A stretch of DNA of 64,000 nt from Pseudomonas graminis (GTDB lineage: Bacteria > Pseudomonadota > Gammaproteobacteria > Pseudomonadales > Pseudomonadaceae), in NCBI RefSeq assembly GCF_900111735.1, contig NZ_FOHW01000018.1, positions 55,792 through 119,791 on the forward strand, given 5' to 3'. Position numbers and translations under genes: made by a program. The number at the start of each line of letters is the position of its first letter. Within the stretch, counting starts at the first letter, position 1. The notes under the pieces are model-generated. The model ran no database searches and was not told the origin of the DNA. It saw nothing but the letters and a program-made list of their open reading frames with translations. Positions 26,183 through 36,536 of the stretch are shown here, piece after piece.

Positions 26183-26671
26183 ATGGAACGTTTTATCGAA
26201 AATGCCATGTACGCATCGCGCTGGTTGCTGGCGCCGATCTACTTTGGTTTGTCTCTGGGGCTTCTGGCGCTGGCGCTGAAGTTTTTCCAGGAAATCTTCC
26301 ACATCATCCCCAATGTCTTCGCTCTGGCTGAGTCGGACCTGATCCTGGTGCTGTTGTCATTGATTGACATGGCCCTGGTCGGCGGTTTGCTGGTGATGGT
26401 GATGATCTCCGGCTACGAGAACTTCGTGTCCCAGCTGGATATCGACGAAGGCAAGGAAAAGCTCAACTGGCTGGGCAAGATGGACTCTTCGTCGCTGAAG
26501 ATGAAAGTCGCCGCGTCCATCGTCGCGATTTCGTCCATTCACCTGTTGCGGGTGTTCATGGACGCCAAGAACATAGAGCCGCAATACCTGATGTGGTACG
26601 TAATCATCCACATGACCTTCGTGGTCTCGGCCTTCGCGATGGGCTATCTGGACAAGCTGACCAAGCACTGA
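26183..26671 (+). CDS. YqhA family (UPF0114/TIGR00645) inner-membrane protein
   Basis: This 162-residue protein starts [20 protein letters not shown], the characteristic N-terminus of the UPF0114 family. It has four hydrophobic segments (about residues 10-30, 52-75, 108-125 and 135-155), with the conserved loop [27 protein letters not shown] between the second and third. The length is that of E. coli YqhA. The function is not settled; it resides in the inner membrane. It forms a single-gene unit. Confidence 0.9.
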   Translation: MERFIENAMYASRWLLAPIYFGLSLGLLALALKFFQEIFHIIPNVFALAESDLILVLLSLIDMALVGGLLVMVMISGYENFVSQLDIDEGKEKLNWLGKMDSSSLKMKVAASIVAISSIHLLRVFMDAKNIEPQYLMWYVIIHMTFVVSAFAMGYLDKLTKH

Positions 26672-26810
26672 GTGCCTGCGTTTGTGGCGGCGCGGCGATA
26701 GCAGCGTTCTGAGCAAATATGACCAGTGGCACTGCTGGTCCCTTGCGCTCAGGCCAGGGTCAGCGAGACTTGGGGTTCGCTCATTCAGCCAGTGATCACG
26801 AGGCTTAGCC

Positions 26811-27116
26811 ATGAACTTGCAGGAACTCAACTCACACGCCGGCGCAGGCCGCATCGACGAACTCAACCTCATCTCCATCGAAGGCGGCATCTACCTGCTG
26901 GAAGCACGGATGCAGGGCGTCGCACACCGTCTCGTCGACACCCATAACAAGGCGTTGCACCTGCGTTCCGTCGAGCACGCGCGCGAGCTCTTGCAGTCGG
27001 TGCCGCCTTTGCCGTTCAGTCTGGTTCACGCCGTGGTTCACGATGAGATGTGCGGCGTACACGATGACCTGGATCAGAACGTCAAGATTCCCCTGTCCAT
27101 TCGCTCGGCCTGGTAG
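26811..27116 (+). CDS. Small conserved protein, probably DUF6482 family
   Basis: This 101-residue protein begins MNLQELNSHAGAGRIDELNLIS and continues with IEGGIYLLEA and a helix SVEHARELLQSV. The pattern of a short beta sheet followed by a helix, and an ending HDEMCGVHDDLDQNVKIPLSIRSAW, agrees with small soluble proteins grouped as DUF6482 in Pseudomonas. No signal peptide, metal motif or catalytic residues stand out. It sits between yqhA and fklB on the same strand with 139 and 83 bases of spacing. The family call is from memory; the function is unknown. Confidence 0.65.
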   Translation: MNLQELNSHAGAGRIDELNLISIEGGIYLLEARMQGVAHRLVDTHNKALHLRSVEHARELLQSVPPLPFSLVHAVVHDEMCGVHDDLDQNVKIPLSIRSAW

Positions 27117-27199
27117 AGGTTACGGGTATTACGCTTTGTGCTAGGCTGCCCGGCCTTTAAATACGGGCGCCCGAGGGCGCTCTTCAGCGGAGCAGTGTC

Positions 27200-27817
27200 A
27201 TGTCCGAAGTCAATCTGTCCACCGACGAAACCCGCGTCAGCTACGGTATTGGTCGTCAGTTGGGCGACCAACTGCGTGACAACCCGCCACCGGGTGTCGA
27301 CCTCGACGCCATTCTGGCCGGCCTGACCGACGCTTTTGCCGGCAAACCGAGCCGTGTTGGCCAGGAAGAAATGGGCGCGAGCTTCAAAGTCATTCGCGAA
27401 ATCATGCAAGCCGAAGCAGCCGCAAAGGCTGAAGCAGCGGCTGGCGCCGGGAAGGAATACCTGACCGAGAACGCCAAGCGTGATGGCGTGACCACTCTGG
27501 CCTCCGGTCTGCAATATGAAGTGGTTACTGCGGGCGAAGGCGCTCAGCCGACCCGCGAAAGCAACGTGCGCACGCATTACCACGGCATGCTGATCGACGG
27601 CACTGTGTTTGACAGCTCCTACGATCGTGGCGAGCCAGCTGAATTTCCGGTTGGCGGCGTGATTCCAGGCTGGACCGAAGCCCTTCAACTGATGAAGGCC
27701 GGCAGCAAATGGCGTCTGTATGTTCCTAGCGAACTGGCGTACGGCGCTCAGGGCGTTGGCAGCATTCCGCCGCACAGCGTTCTGGTCTTCGACGTCGAGC
27801 TGCTGGACGTTCTGTAA
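27200..27817 (+). CDS. fklB: FKBP-type peptidyl-prolyl isomerase FklB
   Basis: This 205-residue protein has an N-terminal helical dimerisation domain (about residues 1-95; SYGIGRQLGDQL, then a coiled Ala/Glu-rich stretch) and a C-terminal FKBP domain (about residues 110-205). The FKBP core shows VRTHYHGMLIDGTVFDSSYDRG, GVIPGWTEAL and SELAYGAQGVGSIPPHSVLVFDVELL, with the aromatic ligand-pocket residues in place. It lacks a signal peptide, so it is cytoplasmic FklB rather than periplasmic FkpA. It speeds cis-trans isomerisation of prolyl bonds. A terminator follows directly. Confidence 0.93.
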   Translation: MSEVNLSTDETRVSYGIGRQLGDQLRDNPPPGVDLDAILAGLTDAFAGKPSRVGQEEMGASFKVIREIMQAEAAAKAEAAAGAGKEYLTENAKRDGVTTLASGLQYEVVTAGEGAQPTRESNVRTHYHGMLIDGTVFDSSYDRGEPAEFPVGGVIPGWTEALQLMKAGSKWRLYVPSELAYGAQGVGSIPPHSVLVFDVELLDVL

Positions 27818-27848
27818 GATTCTGTAGCGACCGCTTCACGCTCGACAG

Positions 27849-27889
27849 ATGCCGAGTCAGCCCCGCGCTGGCTCGGCATTGTCGTTTTT
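27849..27889 (+). terminator. Terminator of fklB
   Basis: The stem atgccgag.cagc/gctg.ctcggcat (27849-27880) is followed by tgtcgttttt. Confidence 0.8.
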
Positions 27890-27899
27890 GCTGTTCCCA

Positions 27900-28142
27900 T
27901 CAATGCAGCTCATTGGCCGGACGCAACGCCCGCGCATAGCAGAACAGAAACAAACTTCGCACCATCTCCTTTTGAACACCGGGTTCGCTGGAACTCAGGC
28001 TGATGACATCCAGATCCCCCTGATCCCGCAATTCGTCAAGCGCCTCTTCCTCCAGCACCGCGCACACTTTCCCCGTCTCGCGATCGAGGATGCGCAGGTA
28101 GGGCTGTGGCCGATCAAGCCAGGCATCAATCAGATAGGTCAT
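27900..28142 (-). CDS. Small conserved protein, predicted iron-regulated (PA4570-like)
   Basis: This 80-residue acidic protein begins MTYLIDAWLDRPQPYLRILD and has a central stretch VCAVLEEEALDELRDQGDLD. AAGGAGA precedes the ATG. Its place between fklB and ispB and its size correspond to P. aeruginosa PA4570, which I recall as an iron-starvation-induced gene of unknown function. Two Fur-box-like sequences overlap the likely promoter (28166-28180 and 28205-28219), supporting control by Fur. No metal-binding motif, signal peptide or enzyme signature is visible. The link to PA4570 is by position and memory, not alignment. Confidence 0.75.
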   Translation of the reverse strand: MTYLIDAWLDRPQPYLRILDRETGKVCAVLEEEALDELRDQGDLDVISLSSSEPGVQKEMVRSLFLFCYARALRPANELH

Positions 28143-28165
28143 GTGATTCTCCTTGAGTGTTTCAA

Positions 28166-28180
28166 TGAGAATAATTCCTA
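28166..28180 (-). promoter_or_regulatory. Putative Fur box, proximal
   Basis: TGAGAATAATTCCTA fits the 7-1-7 Fur consensus (TGATAAT-N-ATTATCA) at most positions. It overlaps a -10 candidate TATTCT on the minus strand, whose -35 candidate TTGCTA lies 16 bases upstream. Confidence 0.6.
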
Positions 28181-28204
28181 TCTTAGGAATAGCAAGGATC
28201 TATT

Positions 28205-28219
28205 TGAGATTAATTCTCA
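28205..28219 (-). promoter_or_regulatory. Putative Fur box, distal
   Basis: TGAGATTAATTCTCA is a near-palindromic 7-1-7 Fur-type site, 24 bases upstream of the -35 side of the first site. Paired boxes are common at tightly iron-controlled promoters. Confidence 0.55.
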
Positions 28220-28262
28220 TCGGCTGCTTGGAGATCAGTGGGCGGCCCTGAATCGCGCGCAA

Positions 28263-28290
28263 CAAAAAGCCCGTCATGTGGACGGGCTTT
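28263..28290 (-). terminator. Terminator of ispB
   Basis: On the minus strand, aaagcccgtc/gacgggctt with a short loop is followed by TTTTTGTTG. Confidence 0.82.
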
Positions 28291-28314
28291 CAGCGGAGCA
28301 GGGCAGGGCAGCGG

Positions 28315-29283
28315 TCAGTGTGTGCGAGCGACCGCAAATTCGCTCAGCTCCACCAGTGCGTCGCGATAGACGCTCGGCGGCAGTACATCCAGACAGGCAA
28401 TGGCGCGAGCGATGTAGTCGCGCGCCAGTTGTGCGGTGTACTCGAGGGCCCCTGATTTTTCCACGGCATCGCGAATGCTTTCGAGATCTTCCAGGCCACC
28501 TTTCTGAATGGCCTGACGAACCAGCGCGGCTTGTTCAGGCGTACCTTCGCGCATGGTGTAGATCAGTGGCAGAGTAGGCTTGCCTTCAGCGAGGTCGTCG
28601 CCGACGTTCTTGCCAAGGGTTTCCGCATCGCCGCGATAGTCCAGCAAGTCGTCGACCAGCTGGAAAGCGACACCCAGATGATCACCGAAGGTGCGCAGCG
28701 CTTCGCTTTGCTCCGGGCCAGCGTTGGCCAGGGCTGCGGCGCTGTGGGTAGACGCTTCGAAGAGCATCGCGGTTTTGCCGCGGATGACTTCCATGTAGGT
28801 TTCTTCGGTGGTGCTGGCGTCGCGCACTTTTGACAGCTGCAGGACTTCACCTTCCGCAATGATCCGGGTGGCCTTCGACAGGATCTGCATCACCTGCATC
28901 GAGCCCAGTTCAACCATCATCTCGAACGAGCGCGAATACAGAAAATCTCCTACCAGCACGCTGGGTGCGTTGCCCCACATCGCGTTGGCGGTCGAGCGGC
29001 CGCGGCGCATGCCGGACATGTCGACCACGTCGTCGTGGAGCAGAGTGGCGGTGTGCAGGAATTCGATGGTCGCCGCCAAAAGGCGCAGGTCATCACCGCC
29101 AGAACCCAGCGCTTTGCCGCACAACAGAACGAGCAACGGACGCAGGCGTTTACCGCCGGCAGAAGTGATGTAGTCGCCGATTTTGGAGACCAGCGGCACG
29201 CGCGATGTCAGCTGCTTCTTGATAATGTGGTCGACGGCTGTAAAGTCGTCCGCCACAGCGGTGTAGAAGGCTTGGGGTTGCAT
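28315..29283 (-). CDS. ispB: Polyprenyl (octaprenyl) diphosphate synthase IspB
   Basis: This 322-residue trans-prenyl diphosphate synthase has both Asp-rich motifs: LLHDDVVDMSGMRRG (first, about residues 81-95) and FQLVDDLLDY (second, about residues 205-214). GGKRLRP near residue 48 binds the allylic substrate diphosphate. The enzyme elongates farnesyl diphosphate with isopentenyl diphosphate to the C40-C45 side chain of ubiquinone. Its length and position opposite rplU match ispB of other gammaproteobacteria. It is transcribed from the shared ispB/rplU intergenic region and ends at the terminator at 28263-28290. Chain length (8 or 9 units) cannot be told from the sequence. Confidence 0.95.
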   Translation of the reverse strand: MQPQAFYTAVADDFTAVDHIIKKQLTSRVPLVSKIGDYITSAGGKRLRPLLVLLCGKALGSGGDDLRLLAATIEFLHTATLLHDDVVDMSGMRRGRSTANAMWGNAPSVLVGDFLYSRSFEMMVELGSMQVMQILSKATRIIAEGEVLQLSKVRDASTTEETYMEVIRGKTAMLFEASTHSAAALANAGPEQSEALRTFGDHLGVAFQLVDDLLDYRGDAETLGKNVGDDLAEGKPTLPLIYTMREGTPEQAALVRQAIQKGGLEDLESIRDAVEKSGALEYTAQLARDYIARAIACLDVLPPSVYRDALVELSEFAVARTH

Positions 29284-29362
29284 CAGCGAGACGTGCTCCA
29301 GAAGGGTTGCGCGGCATGCTAGGTTGCAGGCCCCACCCTGTCAAGGCGTGACATAACGCAGC

Positions 29363-29391
29363 TTGCAAGGCGTTGATCGCTTGCGTACAAT
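29363..29391 (+). promoter_or_regulatory. Sigma-70 promoter of rplU-rpmA
   Basis: TTGCAA (29363-29368) and TACAAT (29386-29391) are separated by 17 bases, 130 bases upstream of the rplU start. The long leader would allow ribosomal-protein-type control, but no known motif was recognised in it. Confidence 0.7.
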
Positions 29392-29522
29392 CGCGCACCC
29401 TAACTTCCTGGGCAGCACCTGCCTTACGCAATTGCATGTCGGCCTTCCAGCCTTGTGCAGCCATGCCAGCCAATACCTCTTCCTATAAAGAGCTGGGTGA
29501 GCAGGATTATCGGAGATACACC

Positions 29523-29837
29523 ATGTCTTATGCAGTAATCGTTACTGGCGGCAAGCAATACAAGGTCGCCCCAGGTGAATACCTGAAGATTGAGAAACTG
29601 GAAATCGCTACCGGCGAATCCGTTACCTTTGATCGCGTTCTGTTGGTTGCCAATGGCGACGACGTGAACATCGGCGCTCCAGTTGTTGCAGGCGCTACCG
29701 TTGTGGCTGAAGTGATCTCCCAAGGTCGTCACGATAAAGTCCGCATCATCAAGTTCCGTCGTCGTAAGCACCACATGAAGCGTATGGGCCACCGCCAGTG
29801 GTACACCGAGATCAAAATCACCGGTATTCAGGCTTAA
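29523..29837 (+). CDS. rplU: 50S ribosomal protein L21
   Basis: This 104-residue protein begins [20 protein letters not shown], the L21 N-terminus. The frame is open for 50 codons further upstream, but GGAGATACACC before the ATG at 29523 and the family length fix the start. The basic stretch [19 protein letters not shown] binds 23S rRNA. It is followed 33 bases later by rpmA, the usual two-gene unit. Confidence 0.98.
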   Translation: MSYAVIVTGGKQYKVAPGEYLKIEKLEIATGESVTFDRVLLVANGDDVNIGAPVVAGATVVAEVISQGRHDKVRIIKFRRRKHHMKRMGHRQWYTEIKITGIQA

Positions 29838-29870
29838 TTTCAGCCTAATCCTCACTAGGAGAATTGACTC

Positions 29871-30143
29871 ATGGCACACAAAAAAGCTGGTGGTAGTACC
29901 CGTAACGGTCGCGACTCAGAAGCCAAACGCCTTGGCGTGAAGATGTATGGCGGCCAGGTTATCGTTCCGGGCAACATCATCGTGCGTCAGCGCGGCACCC
30001 AATTCCACGCTGGTTACGGCGTTGGCATGGGCAAAGATCACACCCTGTTCGCTAAAGTCGAAGGCGTGATCAAGTTCCAGGTTAAAGGCGCCTTCGGTCG
30101 TCGCTATGTAAGCATCGTGCCAAAGACTGAAGTCGCGGCATAA
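29871..30143 (+). CDS. rpmA: 50S ribosomal protein L27
   Basis: This 90-residue protein begins [16 protein letters not shown], the conserved N-terminal tail of L27 that reaches the peptidyl transferase centre. [22 protein letters not shown] is the family signature. It starts with the usual Met-Ala and needs no longer leader processing. The gene sits behind rplU and before a strong terminator that separates it from obg. TAGGAG precedes the ATG. Confidence 0.98.
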   Translation: MAHKKAGGSTRNGRDSEAKRLGVKMYGGQVIVPGNIIVRQRGTQFHAGYGVGMGKDHTLFAKVEGVIKFQVKGAFGRRYVSIVPKTEVAA

Positions 30144-30192
30144 TCTTGCGTTCAGGGGGTTTGAGGGCCTGACCTTCACACCTCCTGAGCTG

Positions 30193-30220
30193 AAAAGCCC
30201 TGTCGATGACAGGGCTTTTT
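30193..30220 (+). terminator. Terminator of rplU-rpmA
   Basis: The stem aaagccctgtc/gacagggctttt with a four-base loop is followed by TTTTTCGTTT. Confidence 0.88.
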
Positions 30221-30369
30221 CGTTTGTAGAAGGTCCTGTTTCTGGTGAGTCTCTTGCAAAGCTGTTTGTGTGGGCCGTTGTGGTGTGAAGTCGCTGGTTT
30301 TTGATCGGTATCGCAACGCTCATCTTTGCAAGAGCCTTATGAATCTATGTTGTTTGCTCGTCTTTGTGA

Positions 30370-31608
<1,239 letters not shown>

Positions 31609-31627
31609 TCGACTGAAGTAAACTACG

Positions 31628-31651
31628 ACGCCGCTCTTGAAGCGGCGTTTT
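31628..31651 (+). terminator. Terminator after obgE
   Basis: The stem acgccgct/agcggcgt with a five-base loop is followed by TTTTGGT; the short T run suggests partial termination. Confidence 0.7.
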
Positions 31652-31693
31652 GGTATCTAGAATTCGGACTCTCTGGCTTAAGGTTGAAAGATC

Positions 31694-32812
31694 ATGCGGA
31701 GCAAGGTGACAGGTGCCCAGCGTTGGGTGGTGAAGATCGGAAGTGCGCTGCTCACAGCGGACGGCAAAGGTCTGGATCGCAACGCGATGGGTGTTTGGGT
31801 CGAGCAGATGGTGGCCCTGCATGAGGCGGGTGTCGAACTGGTCCTGGTGTCGTCCGGCGCGGTAGCGGCCGGCATGAGCCGTCTGGGCTGGACTGCGCGA
31901 CCGAGTGCCATGCATGAGCTTCAGGCCGCTGCGGCAATCGGTCAGATGGGTCTGGTGCAGGCGTGGGAGTCCAGTTTCGCCGAGCATCAGCGGCACACCG
32001 CGCAGATTCTTCTCACCCACGACGATCTGTCCGACCGCAAGCGCTACCTGAACGCCCGCAGCACGTTGCGTACTTTGGTTGAGCTGGGAGTCATCCCTGT
32101 CATCAACGAAAACGACACCGTCGTCACCGACGAGATCCGTTTCGGCGACAACGACACGCTGGCGGCGTTGGTGGCCAACCTGGTTGAAGCTGATTTGTTG
32201 GTCATTCTGACTGACCGTGACGGCATGTTCGACGCCGATCCTCGCAATAATCCCGAGGCGCAGCTCATTTATGAAGCGCGCGCCGATGACCCCGCCCTTG
32301 ATGCAGTGGCTGGCGGCACCGGCGGTGCGCTGGGTCGTGGTGGCATGCAGACCAAGTTGCGTGCTGCACGACTCGCCGCCCGTTCCGGTGCACACACCGT
32401 CATTGTGGGTGGCCGCATCGAGCGCGTCCTGGCGCGCCTGAAAGCCGGTGAGCGCTTGGGCACGTTGCTGTCTCCTGAGCGCGAAATGCTCGCGGCTCGC
32501 AAGCAATGGCTGGCCGGGCACCTGCAAACCCGTGGCACGCTGGTGCTGGACGAGGGCGCGGTGAAAGCGCTGACTCAAAGCCACAAAAGCCTGTTGCCGG
32601 TCGGCGTCAAGCTGGTGCAGGGCAGCTTTCGTCGTGGCGAGATGGTGGTGTGCGTGGCGGCTGACGGTCGCGAGATCGCTCGGGGTCTGAGCAATTACAG
32701 CGCGCTCGAAGCGCAGAAGATCATAGGCCTGCCCTCTGACGCCATCGTCAAGGAGCTGGGTTACATGGCTGAGCCTGAGCTCGTGCACCGTGACAACCTG
32801 ATTCTGGTCTGA
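31694..32812 (+). CDS. proB: Glutamate 5-kinase
   Basis: This 372-residue protein has an amino acid kinase domain (residues about 1-255) and a C-terminal PUA domain (about 275-365), the full-length ProB arrangement. Recognisable segments are [10 protein letters not shown] at the phosphate-binding loop, [19 protein letters not shown] and [19 protein letters not shown]. It phosphorylates L-glutamate to gamma-glutamyl phosphate, the first step of proline synthesis, and is normally feedback-inhibited by proline. The frame begins at ATG 31694 after a short untranslated leader. proA is not adjacent. Confidence 0.96.
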   Translation: MRSKVTGAQRWVVKIGSALLTADGKGLDRNAMGVWVEQMVALHEAGVELVLVSSGAVAAGMSRLGWTARPSAMHELQAAAAIGQMGLVQAWESSFAEHQRHTAQILLTHDDLSDRKRYLNARSTLRTLVELGVIPVINENDTVVTDEIRFGDNDTLAALVANLVEADLLVILTDRDGMFDADPRNNPEAQLIYEARADDPALDAVAGGTGGALGRGGMQTKLRAARLAARSGAHTVIVGGRIERVLARLKAGERLGTLLSPEREMLAARKQWLAGHLQTRGTLVLDEGAVKALTQSHKSLLPVGVKLVQGSFRRGEMVVCVAADGREIARGLSNYSALEAQKIIGLPSDAIVKELGYMAEPELVHRDNLILV

Positions 32813-32841
32813 AGTGCATCATCAAAAAGAAGGAAGCATAC

Positions 32842-33312
32842 ATGCGAGTCATGAAAGGGCTGGTAGGCGCGTTGCTGATGTTGCCGTTGCTGGCATCGGC
32901 TGAAGAGATCGGCCAGGTATCAACCGTGTTCAAGATGGTGGGTCCGAACGATCGGATCGTGGTCGAAGCATTTGACGACCCCAAAGTCGACGGTGTGACG
33001 TGCTATCTGTCTCGCGCGAAAACCGGCGGAGTGAAGGGCGGTCTGGGTTTGGCGGAAGACCGTGCCGAAGCGTCCATCGCTTGCCGGCAGGTCGGGCCCA
33101 TTCACTTCAAGGAGCAGTTGAAGGACGGCGACGAAGTGTTCAAGGAGCGGACTTCGCTGGTGTTCAAGACCATGCAGGTCGTGCGATTCCTCGACAAGAA
33201 GCGCAACACGCTGGTGTACCTCGTCTATAGCGACAAGGTGATCGAGGGCAGCCCGCAGAACGCCGTGACTGCGATTCCGATTCTGCCATGGACGCCTGCG
33301 CCGACGCCTTGA
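32842..33312 (+). CDS. creA: CreA family exported protein
   Basis: This 156-residue protein has a Sec signal peptide ([22 protein letters not shown]) and a single CreA domain. Family segments include [27 protein letters not shown], a Cys in [12 protein letters not shown], and a second Cys in SIACRQVG that probably forms a disulfide with it. The function of CreA is unknown despite its wide distribution. AAGGAAG lies eight bases before the ATG. It is 29 bases downstream of proB, so the two may be co-transcribed; the two-sided terminator at 33354 ends the unit. Confidence 0.92.
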   Translation: MRVMKGLVGALLMLPLLASAEEIGQVSTVFKMVGPNDRIVVEAFDDPKVDGVTCYLSRAKTGGVKGGLGLAEDRAEASIACRQVGPIHFKEQLKDGDEVFKERTSLVFKTMQVVRFLDKKRNTLVYLVYSDKVIEGSPQNAVTAIPILPWTPAPTP

Positions 33313-33353
33313 AGCTATAGAGGCGAATCGAAGAGAGGCAAATCGAAGGCAAT

Positions 33354-33382
33354 AAAAAACCGACCCTGGGGTCGGTTTTTTA
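33354..33382. terminator. Bidirectional terminator between creA and rpsT
   Basis: The stem aaaaaccgacc/ggtcggttttt with a short loop is flanked by A and T runs on both sides, serving convergent creA and rpsT. Confidence 0.88.
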
Positions 33383-33395
33383 ACAAGCGAATCGC

Positions 33396-33674
33396 TTAGG
33401 CTGCAGCAGCAAGGTTCAGAGCCTTGATGTGGCCATTCAGGCGACCTTTATGGCGAGCAGCTTTGTTCTTGTGGATGATGCCTTTATCGGCCATACGGTC
33501 GATAACTGGCACAGCCAGAACATAAGCAGCTTGCGCTTTTTCAGCGTCTTTAGCGTCGATGGCTTTAACTACATTCTTGATGTAGGTACGAACCATGGAA
33601 CGCATGCTGGCGTTGTGGCTGCGACGCTTCTCAGCCTGTTTTGCACGTTTTTTGGCGGAAGGTGTGTTGGCCAC
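33396..33674 (-). CDS. rpsT: 30S ribosomal protein S20
   Basis: This 92-residue, Lys/Arg/Ala-rich helical protein begins [21 protein letters not shown] and carries the S20 signature [18 protein letters not shown] and [16 protein letters not shown]. It binds the 5' domain of 16S rRNA early in 30S assembly. It is transcribed alone, opposite to murJ and creA, from a strong sigma-70 promoter (33725-33753). Gene size and position next to murJ are as in other Pseudomonas. Confidence 0.98.
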   Translation of the reverse strand: MANTPSAKKRAKQAEKRRSHNASMRSMVRTYIKNVVKAIDAKDAEKAQAAYVLAVPVIDRMADKGIIHKNKAARHKGRLNGHIKALNLAAAA

Positions 33675-33724
33675 CGTCGAGCTCCTCGAAAGACTTGGGA
33701 AATAGCTAACAAAATAGGCCGCGA

Positions 33725-33753
33725 ATCATGCCGATGAGTTTGACACTTGTCAA
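33725..33753 (-). promoter_or_regulatory. Sigma-70 promoter of rpsT
   Basis: On the minus strand TTGACA (33753-33748) and CATGAT (33730-33725) are spaced by 17 bases, a strong match. It lies 51 bases upstream of the rpsT start. Confidence 0.78.
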
Positions 33754-33924
33754 GGGCAGTTGATGCGTTCCGCTGAGTGGTCGCCGTGTGGTGCCGAGGT
33801 GATTTCTTTCCGGCGTGCGACCTGTAAACTCGCGGGCTTTGGCTCTGAGCTGTTTTGCGGCGCGGAGTATCGCATATATGGAACGCGCTTTGGCGCTTCC
33901 TTTGGTCAGGCGTACAACCTTTCG

Positions 33925-35469
33925 ATGAATCTACTCAAATCGCTTGCCGCCGTTAGCTCTATTACGATGCTTTCGCGGGTGCTGGGCTTTGTCCGCGATA
34001 CCATCATCGCGCGTGCATTTGGCGCCGGCATGGCCACTGACGCCTTCTTTATCGCTTTCAAGCTGCCCAACCTGCTGCGCCGGATTTTTGCCGAGGGCGC
34101 CTTCTCCCAGGCATTCGTGCCCATCCTCGCGGAATACAAAAGCCAGCAGGGCGAAGAGGCGACCCGCACATTTGTCGCGTATGTCACCGGCCTGCTAACC
34201 CTCGCCCTGGCGATCGTCACCGTGCTGGGCGTCGTGTTCGCCCCATGGGTCATCTGGGCCACCGCGCCGGGCTTTGCCGATACGCCGGAAAAATTCCAGC
34301 TCACCTCGGATCTGCTGCGGGTCACCTTTCCTTATATATTGCTCATCTCGCTGTCGTCGCTGGCCGGCGCGATCCTCAACACGTGGAATCGCTTCTCCGT
34401 TCCGGCGTTCGTGCCGACGCTGCTTAATCTGGCGATGATCTTCTTCGCGCTGTTCCTCACGCCGTATTTCCACCCGCCGGTGATGGCGCTGGGCTGGGCG
34501 GTGCTGGCGGGCGGGCTGCTGCAGCTTCTTTATCAACTGCCGCACCTGAAAAAGATCGGCATGCTGGTGCTGCCGCGCCTGAACCTGCGCGACACCGGTG
34601 TCTGGCGGGTGATGAAGCAGATGCTGCCGGCCATGCTCGGCGTTTCCGTCAGTCAGATTTCGCTGATCATCAACACCATATTCGCCTCGTTCCTTGTGGC
34701 CGGATCGGTGTCCTGGATGTACTACGCCGACCGTCTGATGGAGCTGCCTTCCGGTGTGCTGGGCGTTGCGTTGGGGACGATTCTTCTGCCGATTCTCTCG
34801 AAAACCTACGCCAGCCGGGATCGCCACGAATACTCGCGTATCCTCGATTGGGGCCTGCGCTTGTGTTTCCTGCTGGTGCTGCCGTGCACCCTGGCGCTCG
34901 GGCTGCTCGCCGAGCCGCTGACCGTTTCGCTGTTTCAGTACGGCAAGTTTGACGCCGTAGATGCTGCGATGACCCAGCGTGCACTGGTCGCGTATTCGGT
35001 CGGGCTGCTGGGCATTATCGTGATCAAGGTGCTCGCCCCGGGATTCTATGCTCAACAAAATATCCGCACGCCGGTGAAAATCGCGATCTTCACCCTCATA
35101 GTGACTCAACTGTTCAACCTGCTTTTCGTCTACGTCATCCACCTTGCACATGCCGGTCTGGCGCTGGCCATCAGTGTCGGAGCGTGCCTGAACGCTTTGC
35201 TCTTGTTCTGGCAGCTTCGCAAACAGGACCTGTTTCAGCCGCAGCCGGGGTGGCCTGTGTTTCTAGGCAAGCTGATTGTCGCCGTGGCGGTCATGTCCGC
35301 CGTCCTGCTGGGCCTGATGCATGTTATGCCCGCCTGGTCGGACGGTGAGATGCTGCAGCGATTCCTGCGCCTGGGCGTGCTGGTGCTGGCGGGTGTCGTG
35401 GCATATTTCGGCACCTTGCTGGTGTTGGGTTTCCGGGTCAGGCATTTCGCTCGCAAGGCGATCCTGTAG
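33925..35469 (+). CDS. murJ: Lipid II flippase MurJ
   Basis: This 514-residue protein has about 14 hydrophobic segments and begins [22 protein letters not shown], the MurJ N-terminus. The open frame extends 55 codons upstream, but family length and this N-terminus fix the start at 33925. Family segments include [36 protein letters not shown] and the charged residues of the central cavity such as Arg and Asp in these stretches. MurJ flips lipid II across the inner membrane for peptidoglycan synthesis. The gene is opposite to rpsT and 118 bases upstream of ribF. Confidence 0.96.
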   Translation: MNLLKSLAAVSSITMLSRVLGFVRDTIIARAFGAGMATDAFFIAFKLPNLLRRIFAEGAFSQAFVPILAEYKSQQGEEATRTFVAYVTGLLTLALAIVTVLGVVFAPWVIWATAPGFADTPEKFQLTSDLLRVTFPYILLISLSSLAGAILNTWNRFSVPAFVPTLLNLAMIFFALFLTPYFHPPVMALGWAVLAGGLLQLLYQLPHLKKIGMLVLPRLNLRDTGVWRVMKQMLPAMLGVSVSQISLIINTIFASFLVAGSVSWMYYADRLMELPSGVLGVALGTILLPILSKTYASRDRHEYSRILDWGLRLCFLLVLPCTLALGLLAEPLTVSLFQYGKFDAVDAAMTQRALVAYSVGLLGIIVIKVLAPGFYAQQNIRTPVKIAIFTLIVTQLFNLLFVYVIHLAHAGLALAISVGACLNALLLFWQLRKQDLFQPQPGWPVFLGKLIVAVAVMSAVLLGLMHVMPAWSDGEMLQRFLRLGVLVLAGVVAYFGTLLVLGFRVRHFARKAIL

Positions 35470-35587
35470 GATCAGTCGTCGTTTTCTGCCGGTTAACGTC
35501 GATTGTTGTGGTTTGCCCGGATGTGTCGCCTGTCGTAGACGGCGGTGTGTGGTTATAATCGGCCACTTTATGAGCAAGAAGCGCGTT

Positions 35588-36535
35588 ATGCAGCTGGTTC
35601 GAGGCCTTCACAATCTGCGCCCGCAGCACCGGGGCTGCGTCGCCACTATTGGCAATTTCGACGGTGTACACCGGGGTCATCAGGCTATCCTGGCGAGACT
35701 GCGTGAACGGGCCGTCGAGCTCGGCTTGCCCAGTTGTGTGGTGATCTTCGAACCGCAACCGCGCGAGTTCTTCGCTCCCGAGACGGCCCCGGCCCGTCTG
35801 GCCCGACTGCGCGACAAGCTCGACCTGCTGGCTGGCGAGGGTGTTGATCTGGTGCTGTGTCTGGCATTCAACCAGCGCTTCAGCAAGCTCAGTGCATCGG
35901 AGTTCGTCGACACCGTGCTGATCGATGGCCTGGGCGTGAAGCATCTGGAGGTCGGCGACGACTTCCGCTTTGGTTGTGACCGAGTGGGCGATTTCGATTT
36001 CCTGCAAAAAGTCGGCGCCGAACAGGGCTTCACCGTCGAAGCGGCGCAGACCGTCGAGATCGATGGCGTGCGCGTCAGCAGCACCAAGGTGCGCACAGCG
36101 CTGGCCGCCGCAGACTTCACCCTGGCCGAGCATTTGCTGGGCCGCCCGTTCGAAATCTCTGGCCGGGTACTGCATGGTCAGAAGCTGGCGCGTCAGTTGG
36201 GTACGCCCACGGCCAACGTGCAACTCAAACGTCGTCGCGTGCCATTGACCGGTGTCTATCTGGTCAGCGCGCAGATTGACGGCAAGGTATGGCCGGGCGT
36301 CGCCAACATTGGCGTGCGTCCCAGCGTGGCGGGCGATGGACGTCCCCACCTGGAGATTCACCTTCTGGATTTTACCGGCGATATTTATGGCCGGCGTTTG
36401 ACGGTGGTATTCCACCAGAAGCTGCGTGATGAGCAGCGCTTTGCCTCCCTTGAGGCGCTCAAGACGGCGATCGATGCGGATGTCGCTGCCGCTCGTGCCC
36501 ACTGGCACGACCAACCGCTAAACTTTAGAGCCTGA
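35588..36535 (+). CDS. ribF: Bifunctional riboflavin kinase/FAD synthetase
   Basis: This 315-residue protein begins [23 protein letters not shown] synthetase is N-terminal with [15 protein letters not shown] and SSTKVRTAL; riboflavin kinase is C-terminal with [14 protein letters not shown] and [10 protein letters not shown]. It makes FMN and FAD from riboflavin and ATP. An in-frame ATG six codons upstream (35570) is possible; I prefer 35588 because it matches the start of known Pseudomonas RibF. ileS begins one base after the stop, so the genes are coupled. The order ribF-ileS-lspA-slpA-ispH is a classical operon. Confidence 0.96.
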   Translation: MQLVRGLHNLRPQHRGCVATIGNFDGVHRGHQAILARLRERAVELGLPSCVVIFEPQPREFFAPETAPARLARLRDKLDLLAGEGVDLVLCLAFNQRFSKLSASEFVDTVLIDGLGVKHLEVGDDFRFGCDRVGDFDFLQKVGAEQGFTVEAAQTVEIDGVRVSSTKVRTALAAADFTLAEHLLGRPFEISGRVLHGQKLARQLGTPTANVQLKRRRVPLTGVYLVSAQIDGKVWPGVANIGVRPSVAGDGRPHLEIHLLDFTGDIYGRRLTVVFHQKLRDEQRFASLEALKTAIDADVAAARAHWHDQPLNFRA

Positions 36536-36536
36536 A

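Noticed and set aside
26721..26740. Hairpin gaccagtggcactgctggtc
   Set aside because: It is not followed by a T run and is short, so it is not called as a terminator or RNA.
33760..33924. In-frame extension of murJ by 55 codons
   Set aside because: The extension has no family similarity and overlaps the promoter zone; MurJ proteins start at [10 protein letters not shown].
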